From NCBI RefSeq assembly GCF_025143365.1, contig NZ_JALXPE010000059.1:1-24319 (forward strand): a stretch of 24,319 nt of DNA, read 5' to 3'. The notes beneath the pieces are model-generated. The model did no database searches and was not told the origin of the DNA. It saw only the letters and a program-made list of their open reading frames with translations. The DNA comes from Microbacterium sp. p3-SID336. Its GTDB lineage: Bacteria; Actinomycetota; Actinomycetes; Actinomycetales; Microbacteriaceae. A program made the translations under genes and the position numbers. Position 1 is the stretch's first letter. Each line of letters begins with the position of its first letter. Shown here one piece after another: positions 1 through 7,587 of the stretch.

Positions 1-3000
1 GGCTGCGTCGGCTCCGGCGTCGGATCAGGAGCCGGAGTCGGCTCCGGGGTGGGCGTCGGTGTCGGGGTCGGCTCCGGGGTCGGCGTCGGCTCGGGGGTCG
101 GGGCCGGCGCGGCGTCCGCCGGCACGGTCACCGTCACCACGGTCCGCACGGCCGAGTCGCCGTACTGGACGAGTCCGAGGTAGCGGGTGCCGGCGGTCAG
201 ACCGGTCCAGCTCAGCTCGAAGCTCGTCTTCTCCCCGCGCACCGCGGCGAGGGGGGTCGGCGTCGCGGTGAACGCGCCCTCGTCACCGGGGAGCACGTTG
301 GCGTAGGTCATGTCCCACGTCATCGGTCCGGTCGTCGAGTACAGGTTCGCCACCACGAGGTAGGTGCCCGGCGTCGGCGTCGGCACCGTGACCTGCTCGT
401 CGGCCGAGCCCGTCGCAGACTGCCACTGCTCGTAGTACCGCAGGTCCTCCGGACCCACCACCCGGTAGACGGTGAGGTCGAGGTCGCTGCCCTCGTCGTC
501 GGAGGAGTCGAGGTCGAACCGCGAGAGCGTCGTGCCCTCCGGCACCTCGACGATCCAGGCCACGTCCTTGTTCGCGTCGCCGGAGTTCTCGTTCCCCGAA
601 TGCCCCTCGACCGGGTTGTCCGGGTCGCTGAGCAGCTGGAACGGGGTCAGACCCGAGAGGTTCAGCGCCAGATCGCCGTCGAGGCCGGGGATGATGTCCA
701 CCGTCGTGCTGCCGTCGGCACCGCTGCCGGTGACCTCGGTCGGCGCATCCGCCGTGACCGGGAACACCGCGATGGGCGAGCGCACCGTGTTCTTGGCACT
801 CGTCCAGGTGAGCGCGCCGGTGGCCCACTGCTCGACGGGAGCGCTGGTGCTGTCGAACGTGACGGTGAAGGTCTTCGACTGCCCCGGCTTGTCGAACGTG
901 AGCTGCGACGGGGTGACGGTGACGTTCACGCCGGGGACCGAGGCCTTCGCGGTGAACACGCCCTTCTCGGTCGAGGTGACCGTGCGGGTGACGGTCTGCG
1001 CGCTGGCCAGAGACCCGATGGAGATCGAGGCCTGGTTCAGGTCGCTGCCGTCGATGGGGTCGATGCCGGGGAAGTCCGACAGCCCCTTCCCGTCGAGGAA
1101 GGCCGCCCAGTCCTTGTAGCCGTTGAGGTACAGCAGCCCCGGGTTCAGGTAGCGCTTGGCGTCGATCTGCCCTGCGCCCTGCTCGAAGGGGTTCGTGTTC
1201 GCCGAGCCGTCGGGAAGCACGGTGTCGGAGGCGGTGGTCATCATCGCCGAACGGATCTCCCCGGGCGTCGCCCGCGGATGCTCCCCGAGGTACAGCGCCC
1301 CGAGACCCGCGATGTGCGGGGAGGCCATCGACGTGCCGGAGAGGATGCCGAAGGTCGGCTGCTCGCCCGGCGCGTTGTGCGTGGCGGCGAGGATCGCGAC
1401 ACCCGGCGCCGCGATGTCCGGCTTCAGGACATCGGTGCCGTCCGCCAGGACAGGACCGCGGCTGGAGAAGCCCGCGATCTGCGGCGTCGGGGTGGTGACC
1501 CCGGTGGTGTTCTCGCCGACGAGGGTGATCGGGCGATCGACTCCGCCCTGCACGTAGGCGAGCACGGCTTCCCGGTGCACGGCGTTCAGGTGCACGGTCG
1601 GCACGGCGTGGAAGTCGTTGTCGAGCGAGTCCGCGCCACCGGGCACGTTCACCAGTACCATGCCGATACCTCCGGCGTCCTTCACCACCTGGGACTTCTC
1701 GGCGCGCGCGTTGCCGCCGCGGTCGCAGACCACGATGTGTCCCGCGACCTTCGCCGGGTCGAGGGTGCCCGGCAGGCACAGCTGCGCATCCACCGCACCG
1801 GCCGCCGCGGCGTCCACGGCGGCGATGGAGGGCCCGGAGACGCTCTGGCCGAACGGCACGCTCACGGAGGCGCCGGCCTGCGCGAACCCGTCGAACTGCA
1901 CAGTGCCCTCCCACGTCGGGATGGTGGAGGCGGCGACCGTCATGTACCAGGGCGACGCGTGGTCGGCCGTGACCGGATCCGGACCGTCGTTGCCGGCGCT
2001 GGTCGCGACGAAGACGCCGGCGGCTGCGGCGTTGAGGAATGCGAGGTCCTCCGGGGCCATCACGGTGCTCGCGGCACCGCCGCCGATCGAGTAGTTGATC
2101 ACGTCGACGCCGTCGGCGACGGCCTGATCGATCGCGGCGACGAGGTCGCTCAGCGCGCAGATGTCGTCCGTGGTCACGGTCGTATCGGGCCCGACGTAGC
2201 AGGCCTTGTACGCGGCGACCTTCGACCCGGGAGCGACGCCCGAGACGGTTCCGAAGTCGACGCCCTCGACCGCGGCCTCCACCCCGAAGTTGCCCGCCGC
2301 CGTGCTCGCCGTGTGCGAGCCGTGACCGTCGCCGTCCCGCGGCGAGAGGTAGTCGTACTGGAAGTCGAAGCCCGCGGCCTGGGCTCCCGCGAAGAAGTAC
2401 TGCCCGCCGATGAGCTTCGTCGAGTAGTCGCCCTTGTCCCAGTCCTGCCCTTCGACCATGGCGCCGCGGAACTGCCCGCCGTCGGACTTGTCGAAGTACA
2501 CGTAGGTGCCGTCGGTGTAGGGCTGCTGGCCCTTGTGGCGGCTGTTCTGCTTCTTCTGCTGCTTGAGCTTCTTGCCCTCGAACGACGGGTGCTCGGGGGC
2601 GATGCCGGTGTCGATCACGCCCACCACGACGCCCTCTCCGGCCTTGCTCACGCCTCCGGTCTGCTGCCACACGCCACCGCGGCCCCTGCGGTCGTCGCCG
2701 AGACCGAGGTAGTCGGTCGACGTCTGCGCATCGGGGTGACGGATCTCATCGGGGAACACGCCGAGAACATCCTTGGAGGCCCGCAGCTGATCCACCTGGT
2801 CGCCCGAGAGGTCGGCGCTGAACCCGTTGAGCACGACCTGGTAGGTGGTGTCCGGCGTGACGCCGACATCGTTGATGAGCGTGGACTGCTCGGACTCGAG
2901 GTGCTTGACGTAGCGCTGCGCATCCTGCGACTGCGTCTCGAGCTGCTCGCCTTCGGCGGGCTTCGTCGCCTTCAGTCCCTTGACGTCGCCTTCGTAGCTG

Positions 3001-3167
3001 GCGAGCGGATCGGCTTTCATGATCACGATGTAGTGCCCTGGCGTGCCCGCGACCGGGACGGGGTGCGTCACCTCCCCGGTCGCTGCGTAGCCGGCTGTGG
3101 CCGTCGATGCGATGAACAGCGTGGCCAGGGTGGTGGCCGCTGCCATCCGGAGGGGTGTTCGACCCAT
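1..3167 (-). CDS. Secreted subtilisin-like serine protease (S8), C-terminus beyond window
   Basis: Extracellular serine endopeptidase; 1055 residues are visible and the frame is still open at the left edge. The ATG at 3167 follows a GGGAG ribosome site and opens a signal peptide (about residues 1-28, hydrophobic core ATLFIAS, GYA|A cleavage region). An inhibitor I9 propeptide follows (about 45-145, starting HYIVIMK). The catalytic triad is visible: Asp186 in VGVIDTG, His282 in DGHGSHTAS and Ser613 in SGTSMASPHIAG; Asn393 in TSAGNDGP is the oxyanion residue. The long His-Ser spacing holds a PA (protease-associated) insert (about 440-530, LCLPG...VVCDRGG). Beyond the catalytic domain come an Fn3-like segment (about 690-740) and a pre-peptidase C-terminal-like beta domain, then a Pro/Thr/Glu linker at the window edge. 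Known for the family: autoprocessed exported proteases that degrade external protein. Inference: the linker may lead to a wall anchor or a further binding domain; this cannot be seen here. The native substrate is unknown. Confidence 0.95.
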   Translation of the reverse strand, partial: MGRTPLRMAAATTLATLFIASTATAGYAATGEVTHPVPVAGTPGHYIVIMKADPLASYEGDVKGLKATKPAEGEQLETQSQDAQRYVKHLESEQSTLINDVGVTPDTTYQVVLNGFSADLSGDQVDQLRASKDVLGVFPDEIRHPDAQTSTDYLGLGDDRRGRGGVWQQTGGVSKAGEGVVVGVIDTGIAPEHPSFEGKKLKQQKKQNSRHKGQQPYTDGTYVYFDKSDGGQFRGAMVEGQDWDKGDYSTKLIGGQYFFAGAQAAGFDFQYDYLSPRDGDGHGSHTASTAAGNFGVEAAVEGVDFGTVSGVAPGSKVAAYKACYVGPDTTVTTDDICALSDLVAAIDQAVADGVDVINYSIGGGAASTVMAPEDLAFLNAAAAGVFVATSAGNDGPDPVTADHASPWYMTVAASTIPTWEGTVQFDGFAQAGASVSVPFGQSVSGPSIAAVDAAAAGAVDAQLCLPGTLDPAKVAGHIVVCDRGGNARAEKSQVVKDAGGIGMVLVNVPGGADSLDNDFHAVPTVHLNAVHREAVLAYVQGGVDRPITLVGENTTGVTTPTPQIAGFSSRGPVLADGTDVLKPDIAAPGVAILAATHNAPGEQPTFGILSGTSMASPHIAGLGALYLGEHPRATPGEIRSAMMTTASDTVLPDGSANTNPFEQGAGQIDAKRYLNPGLLYLNGYKDWAAFLDGKGLSDFPGIDPIDGSDLNQASISIGSLASAQTVTRTVTSTEKGVFTAKASVPGVNVTVTPSQLTFDKPGQSKTFTVTFDSTSAPVEQWATGALTWTSAKNTVRSPIAVFPVTADAPTEVTGSGADGSTTVDIIPGLDGDLALNLSGLTPFQLLSDPDNPVEGHSGNENSGDANKDVAWIVEVPEGTTLSRFDLDSSDDEGSDLDLTVYRVVGPEDLRYYEQWQSATGSADEQVTVPTPTPGTYLVVANLYSTTGPMTWDMTYANVLPGDEGAFTATPTPLAAVRGEKTSFELSWTGLTAGTRYLGLVQYGDSAVRTVVTVTVPADAAPAPTPEPTPTPEPTPTPTPTPEPTPAPDPTPEPTQ
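3..119 (-). repeat. Pro-Thr-Glu-Pro coding repeat in the protease linker
   Basis: Degenerate short tandem repeat of units resembling cggctccggggtcggcgtcgg. On the minus strand, in the protease frame, it encodes alternating PT, PE and PA dipeptides (PTPEPTPTP-type). Such tracts are typical extended linkers between a secreted catalytic part and a C-terminal wall-anchoring or binding domain. Repeats of this kind are prone to length change by slippage. Confidence 0.8.
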
Positions 3168-3335
3168 ATCTCGCTCCCGATGATCTGGGTGCAGCGTCGT
3201 TGCCGCACCGCGGATCAACATAACCCCGCTCCTCGCCTCCGGATCGAGAACTGAACGATGGTCTGATGCGGGGGTGGCGATCGGTCAGGGTGGGCGGCGG
3301 CCGCCTCTGGCGAAGGTCGCCAGTAAGCTGGAGCC
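3168..3335. promoter_or_regulatory. Divergent intergenic region between protease and ECF S component
   Basis: This 168-base gap separates the divergently transcribed protease (minus) and first S component (plus), so it must hold promoters for both unless they lie inside the neighbouring genes. I see no confident -35/-10 pair, no iron box and no complete riboswitch. The plus-strand gene has a weak ribosome site, CTGGAG, just before its GTG at 3336. Confidence 0.4.
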
Positions 3336-3881
3336 GTGGCCCGAACCCCCGTCCTGTCGACTCGCGTGCTGCTGATCTGCGCCGCGATCGGCGTCGCGAC
3401 GGGCATCCTGGGCGGCATCGCCGGATGGGTGACGCCGGTGCTGCTCGCCAGCCCGCTGCTGTTCCTCTACGGCCTGGTGCTGGGGTCGCACGTGCTGCCC
3501 GGCATCATCGCGCAGGAGGTGCTGCGTCTGCCCCTGGTCGCCCTCATCGCGCACGTGTTCGCCGCGCTGGTCGCGAGCGCGTTCAACCCCGCCTGGGCGC
3601 TGCGGTTCATCGGCACGGCGCTGCTGTTCGGGCTGATCCAGGAGGGTGTCGCCGCGCTCACCCGGTACCGGGCCTGGGGTGCGTGGCGGTTCTTCATCTC
3701 GGCCGCGATCATCGGGGTGATCGTGGCGGTGGTGGTGTTCTTCGCCGCGAATCTGTCGGTGATGCCGCTGTGGGCGCAGATCCTCTACCTGGCGATCTCG
3801 GTGCTCGGCCCCGTCGCCTGGACCGCGGTCGGCCTCGCGGTCGGCTCCTCGCTGCGCCGGGCCGGCGTCGCCCGCCGCTGA
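3336..3881 (+). CDS. ECF transporter S component, YkoE-like (copy 1)
   Basis: Substrate-capturing integral membrane subunit of an ECF importer; 181 residues, nearly all hydrophobic, with about five or six membrane segments. GTG start at 3336 after CTGGAG. The pattern LPGIIAQEVLRLPLVALIAH, then a loop, then GLIQEGVAALTRYRAWGAW, resembles the YkoE family (S component of the YkoEDC hydroxymethylpyrimidine/thiamine-precursor transporter). It is clearly paralogous to the S component at 7584-8210: both begin with LLxCAALGVAxG, have an Arg-Tyr plus Trp motif mid-protein, and end in LRRAGV/LRAAGV followed by basic residues. It lies 115 bases upstream of the ATPase gene, and the iron box lies in that gap, so it may be transcribed separately. 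Substrate: the YkoE resemblance suggests a thiamine precursor, but the linked siderophore-interacting protein and iron box favour an iron compound. Neither is shown directly. Confidence 0.85.
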   Translation: MARTPVLSTRVLLICAAIGVATGILGGIAGWVTPVLLASPLLFLYGLVLGSHVLPGIIAQEVLRLPLVALIAHVFAALVASAFNPAWALRFIGTALLFGLIQEGVAALTRYRAWGAWRFFISAAIIGVIVAVVVFFAANLSVMPLWAQILYLAISVLGPVAWTAVGLAVGSSLRRAGVARR

Positions 3882-3941
3882 CGCCTCACATCAGCACGAG
3901 GTCGTACGCTCGCGCCGGCGCTCGTCCGCGCGATGGCGAAG

Positions 3942-3960
3942 GCAGGTAAGGCTCAGCTAA
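3942..3960 (+). promoter_or_regulatory. Candidate DtxR/IdeR iron box
   Basis: The 19-mer GCAGGTAAGGCTCAGCTAA matches the DtxR/IdeR consensus TTAGGTTAGGCTAACCTAA at 14 of 19 positions by hand count. It ends 36 bases before the GTG of the ATPase gene. A TAAGTT that could serve as a -10 hexamer begins inside its right end (3958-3963), so a bound repressor would block transcription. Known: iron-loaded DtxR/IdeR represses siderophore and iron-uptake genes in actinobacteria. Inference: the ATPase, T, reductase and second S genes are induced by iron starvation. Confidence 0.65.
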
Positions 3961-3996
3961 GTTAGAGGCACATCTCCCTCGAACCCGGAAACCGTC

Positions 3997-5886
3997 GTGC
4001 CCTCATCTGTGCCCCTGCTCCGCGTGTGCGAGCTCACCCTCACGCACGCCGATGCGACGCACCCGTCCCCGCGCGACGTCACGTTCGACATCACCCCCGG
4101 GGAGGTCGTGCTGCTGCTCGGGCCGTCCGGCTCCGGCAAGTCCACCCTCACCCTCGCCCTGAACGGCCTCATCCCGCACGCGCTGCCCGCGCAGATGACC
4201 GGGACGGTCGAGGCCGGGGGCATCGACACCGCCACCGCACAGACCGCCACCCTGAGCACGCACGTGGCGATGGTGTTCCAGGACCCGGACGCCCAGATCG
4301 TCACGGGCACCGTGTACGACGAGGTCGCATTCGGGCCCGAGAACCTGCTGCTCCCGCTCGAGACGGTGCGCGCCCGCGTCGAGGACGCGCTGCGCCGGGT
4401 GGGACTCTGGGAGCGGCGGGACGACAACCCCGATCACCTCTCCGGCGGCGGGCGACAGCGCCTCGCGATCGCCTGCGCCCTGGCGATGGGCTCACCGCTG
4501 ATCGTGCTCGACGAGCCCACCGCGAACCTCGACCCGCAGGGCATCGACGACGTCTACGCCGCCCTGACGGACGTGGTGGCCGCCGGCGACAGGGCCATCC
4601 TGCTCGTGGAGCACAACCTGGACGCCGCGATGGCGTTCGTCACCCGGACCATCGTGCTGGACCGTGACGGACGCGTGGCGTTCGACGGCCCCGCGGCCTC
4701 GATCATCCGGGAACACGCCGACGAGCTCGTGGCGATGGGCGTGTGGCTGCCCGCCGCCACCCTCGCCGCCCTGCGCCTGCGCCGTCAGGGCCACCGACTC
4801 GACCCGCTGCCGCTCTCGCCCGGGGAGCTCGCTGCCGCGCTCGCCTCGGCACCGGAATCGGCGCGGCACGGCGGGACACTCACCGTCGCCACTCCCGCGC
4901 CGGGCTCTCCGGCCACTCCCGCTGGCACTCCGGCGCCCGGCTCTCCGGCCACTCCCGCCACCGGCGTCTCCGCCGCGGCTCCCGCGCCCGGGTCTCCGGG
5001 CACTCCCACCGCTGGCGTCTCCACCGCGGCTCCCGCTGCCCGCGCTCCCGCCACTCCCGCCCGCGAGGCGAACACGGAACCGGGGCGCGGCGACGCCTCC
5101 CGTCCCGTCTCCGACGGAGGGGCGGCACCCATCATCCGCGCGCGCGACCTCACGGTGACCCGACGACGCACGCCGATCCTGCACGGCATCGACCTCGACC
5201 TCGACGCCGGGACCTTCACCGCGATCGTCGGGGCGAACGGTGCGGGCAAGACCACGCTCATCCAGGCGCTCGCCGGGGTCGTCCCGCCGCCGCGCGGCCG
5301 GATCTCGATCGACGGCATCGACCCGGGCACCGCGTCGCCGCGCGACCTCGCCGCCCGCATCGGGTTCGTGTTCCAGAACCCCGAGCATCAGTTCATCGCC
5401 GCGACCGTGTTCGACGAACTCGCGCACGGGCTGCGGCTGCGGCACGTGCCGGACGACGAGGTGACCGCGCGCGTCGACGAGATGCTGACGCGGTTCGGTC
5501 TCGCGCACAAGGCGGCGGTGCATCCGTTCCTGCTCTCCGGCGGCGAGAAGCGACGGCTGTCCGTCGGCACAGCCCTCATCACCCGCCCTCGGGTGCTCGC
5601 GCTCGACGAGCCGACGTTCGGCCAGGATCGGGCCAGAGCCGCCGAACTGCTCGACCTGCTGCAGAGCCTGCGCGCGGACGGCACCACCGTGGTCATCGTC
5701 ACGCACGACCTGCAGCTGGTGGCCGAGCACACCACGCACACGCTCGTGCTCGCGGACGGCAGGGTCGCAGCGGCCGGCCCCACGGCGGAGCTGTTCTCCG
5801 ATCCGGCGCTGTTCGCCCGCGCCGGCCTGCGGCTCCCCGCCCTGCAGCGCGTGCTCGCCGACGCCGGAGTGGCGGTGGCCCCGTGA
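3997..5886 (+). CDS. ECF transporter ATPase, two fused nucleotide-binding domains (A1A2)
   Basis: Energising ATPase of the ECF importer, 629 residues, on the cytoplasmic face. Domain 1: Walker A GPSGSGKST (Lys48), Q-loop VFQDPDAQ, signature LSGGGRQRL, Walker B LIVLDEPT, switch His in LLVEHN. Domain 2: Walker A GANGAGKTT (Lys418), Q-loop VFQNPEHQ, signature LSGGEKRRL, Walker B VLALDEPT, switch His in VTHD. Both domains keep all catalytic motifs, so both sites could hydrolyse ATP. Each has the acidic-groove type sequence (TVYDEVAFG, TVFDELAHG) typical of CbiO/EcfA proteins. The architecture matches YkoD-type fusions. Between the domains is an odd Ala/Pro/Thr/Gly-rich linker (about residues 290-375). 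The GTG at 3997 has only a weak site (GGAA) before it; a GTG at 4009 is the alternative. The stop overlaps the T-component start (GTGA), implying translational coupling. Confidence 0.95.
   Translation: MPSSVPLLRVCELTLTHADATHPSPRDVTFDITPGEVVLLLGPSGSGKSTLTLALNGLIPHALPAQMTGTVEAGGIDTATAQTATLSTHVAMVFQDPDAQIVTGTVYDEVAFGPENLLLPLETVRARVEDALRRVGLWERRDDNPDHLSGGGRQRLAIACALAMGSPLIVLDEPTANLDPQGIDDVYAALTDVVAAGDRAILLVEHNLDAAMAFVTRTIVLDRDGRVAFDGPAASIIREHADELVAMGVWLPAATLAALRLRRQGHRLDPLPLSPGELAAALASAPESARHGGTLTVATPAPGSPATPAGTPAPGSPATPATGVSAAAPAPGSPGTPTAGVSTAAPAARAPATPAREANTEPGRGDASRPVSDGGAAPIIRARDLTVTRRRTPILHGIDLDLDAGTFTAIVGANGAGKTTLIQALAGVVPPPRGRISIDGIDPGTASPRDLAARIGFVFQNPEHQFIAATVFDELAHGLRLRHVPDDEVTARVDEMLTRFGLAHKAAVHPFLLSGGEKRRLSVGTALITRPRVLALDEPTFGQDRARAAELLDLLQSLRADGTTVVIVTHDLQLVAEHTTHTLVLADGRVAAAGPTAELFSDPALFARAGLRLPALQRVLADAGVAVAP
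4888..5066 (+). repeat. Ala/Pro-rich low-complexity repeat between the two ATPase domains
   Basis: Imperfect tandem copies of a unit like gcccgggctctccggccactcccgc encode runs of APGSPATPA and GVSAAAPAPGSP type. The tract separates the two nucleotide-binding domains and has no predicted fold. It probably acts as a flexible tether and may vary in length between strains. Confidence 0.75.
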
Positions 5887-6701
5887 CCGCGGCCGCCTTC
5901 GACCCCTACGCGCAGCTGACGGCCACCGCACGCCACCAGTTCCTGTACGCGCTCAACCCGCTCGCGAAGGTCGCCGGGTTCGCCCCGGCCATGGTGCTGC
6001 TCGTCTTCGTGCGCGACCTGGCCACCCCCGCCGCGTTCCTGGTGCTCGCGTACGCCCTGATCCTGATCGGGGCACGGGTCACGCCCCGCCTGCTGGCGCT
6101 GCTGCTGATCGGGCTGCCCGTCGGCATGGCCGCGATCGCCCTCGGGTTCTCGCTGTGGGTCGACGCCGCGCGGGTGGACGAGAGCGCCCCCGTGCTGACC
6201 CTCGGCGGCTGGACGCTCTACAGCGGCGCCCTGCTGATCGGGGCGGCGACCGCGCTGCGCCTCGGGGCGATCGTGGCGCTCGCTCTCGTGGGCGGCCTGA
6301 CCACGAGCGGGTCCGACCTGGTGCGCGCCAGCGTGCAGCAGCTGCGTGTGCCGTACCGCATCGGCTACACGGCCCTCGCGGCCTTCCGGTTCGTACCGCG
6401 GTTCGGCCACGAGCTCTCCGTCATCCGCGCGGCGCATCGCGTGCGCGGGTACCACGGCGGCCGCGGCCCGTTCGCGCGCATCGCCCGCGGATGGGGGTAC
6501 ATCGTGCCCCTGCTCGCCGGTGCGATCCGCCACGCCGAGCGTGTCGCCCTCGCGATGGACTCCCGCGCGTTCGGCGCCCACCCGACCCGCACCGAGCGGC
6601 ATCTCGTGCCGTTCCGCCGGCGTGACGCGGTCTTCACCGTGCTCATGCTCGTGGCGTCCGCCGCGATCTTCCTCGTGTTCTTCCCCTGGCAGCTCCCCTG
6701 A
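5883..6701 (+). CDS. ECF transporter T component (CbiQ/EcfT family)
   Basis: Membrane scaffold that couples the ATPase to the S components; 272 residues. The GTG at 5883 overlaps the ATPase stop by four bases. Several membrane helices are visible (about residues 35-62, 68-92, 115-140 and a C-terminal one near 250-268). Two coupling motifs of the family lie in the cytoplasmic helical region: AAHRVRG (Arg186/Arg188, Gly189) and AMDSRAFG (Arg228). The N-terminal LNPLAKV segment is also typical of CbiQ/EcfT. Its place between the fused ATPase and the reductase makes it the shared T subunit for one or both S components of this locus. Confidence 0.93.
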   Translation: MTAAAFDPYAQLTATARHQFLYALNPLAKVAGFAPAMVLLVFVRDLATPAAFLVLAYALILIGARVTPRLLALLLIGLPVGMAAIALGFSLWVDAARVDESAPVLTLGGWTLYSGALLIGAATALRLGAIVALALVGGLTTSGSDLVRASVQQLRVPYRIGYTALAAFRFVPRFGHELSVIRAAHRVRGYHGGRGPFARIARGWGYIVPLLAGAIRHAERVALAMDSRAFGAHPTRTERHLVPFRRRDAVFTVLMLVASAAIFLVFFPWQLP

Positions 6702-6711
6702 AAGGCACCCG

Positions 6712-7587
6712 ATGGCATTCAGCAAGATGGTCAAGCCCGAGAGCGCCGAGCTCCTGCACCTCACCGTGCTGCGCAGCGAACGGCTGTCAGCGCACTGGAT
6801 GCGCGTGACCCTGGGCGGCGGCGAGATCGATCGCTTCCGGCCGATGGGCTACGACCAGTGGTTCCGACTCTTCCTGCCGATCGGCGGTGAAGCGGGGCTC
6901 GAGCGCGTGCCGGCGAAGGCCAACAGGATGTTCGGCTACCTCCGGTTCCTCCGCATCCCCGACGGCGAGCGGCCCGTGATGCGCAACTACACGGTGCGGG
7001 CGTATCGCCCTGCCACCGCGGACGCGGGCGCGGAGATCGACGTCGACTTCGTCCTGCACGGATCCGCCGACGACGGCACCGCCGGCCCGGCGTCGCGGTG
7101 GGCCGAGACCTGCACGCCCGGGGAGCACGTGCTCATCATCGACGAGGGCCTGGCCTTCAACCCGCAGCGGGGCACGGATCGGGTGGTGCTCGTCGGCGAC
7201 GAGACCGCGCTGCCCGCGATCGCGTCGATCAGCGGGTCGCTCCCGGCGCACGCGACGGGCACCGCGATCGTCGAGGTCCCGTCGGCGGAGGATGCGCTCG
7301 ACTTCCCCCGGCCGCCCGGCGTCGAGCTGATCTGGATCGTCCGCCCGGATGGCACCGCCCCCGGGATCCTCGCGCTGGAGACTCTCAGCCGCACCGAGCT
7401 GCCGACCGCGCCGTTGCACGCCTATGCGGCAGGCGAGCAGGCGCTGGCGTCGGGCGCCCGCAAGCTGCTGGTCGGCGAGCGCGGCGTCGACAAGAACGCG
7501 GTGAGCTTCTGCGGCTACTGGAAGATCGGCGCCGCCGCCCCCGCCTCCAAGGCCGCCCGCGAGGCCGCCGCGGAGCCCCGCGCATGA
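6712..7587 (+). CDS. Siderophore-interacting protein (FAD-dependent ferric-siderophore reductase)
   Basis: Predicted cytoplasmic flavoenzyme of 291 residues that would reduce ferric iron in an imported chelate with NAD(P)H and release Fe(II). ATG at 6712 follows AAAGG with a seven-base spacer, ten bases after the T-component stop. The FAD-binding signature RNYTVR is at residues 91-96 and the pyridine-nucleotide region contains VLVGDETALPAIA (about 160-175). The C-terminal VSFCGYWKIG matches the conserved aromatic end of SIP/ViuB/FscN-type reductases. The last 20 residues are an Ala-rich tail. The stop overlaps the next start (ATGA). A SIP inside an ECF operon is the main evidence that the importer carries an iron compound; alternatively the enzyme could serve siderophores imported elsewhere. 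Confidence 0.92.
   Translation: MAFSKMVKPESAELLHLTVLRSERLSAHWMRVTLGGGEIDRFRPMGYDQWFRLFLPIGGEAGLERVPAKANRMFGYLRFLRIPDGERPVMRNYTVRAYRPATADAGAEIDVDFVLHGSADDGTAGPASRWAETCTPGEHVLIIDEGLAFNPQRGTDRVVLVGDETALPAIASISGSLPAHATGTAIVEVPSAEDALDFPRPPGVELIWIVRPDGTAPGILALETLSRTELPTAPLHAYAAGEQALASGARKLLVGERGVDKNAVSFCGYWKIGAAAPASKAAREAAAEPRA

Noticed and set aside
3178..3197. TGATCTGGGTGCAGCG, resembling part of the TPP riboswitch (THI box), upstream of the YkoE-like gene
   Set aside because: The CTGAGA segment and the TAATGCCAGCG part are missing, and the preceding sequence is protease coding and leader. A chance match is more likely, though a covariance-model search would settle it.
600..3254. 884-codon plus-strand and 795-codon minus-strand open frames over the protease
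   Set aside because: The true frame is the minus-strand one starting at 3167 that holds the Asp-His-Ser triad; it runs off the edge. The others are low-complexity shadows.
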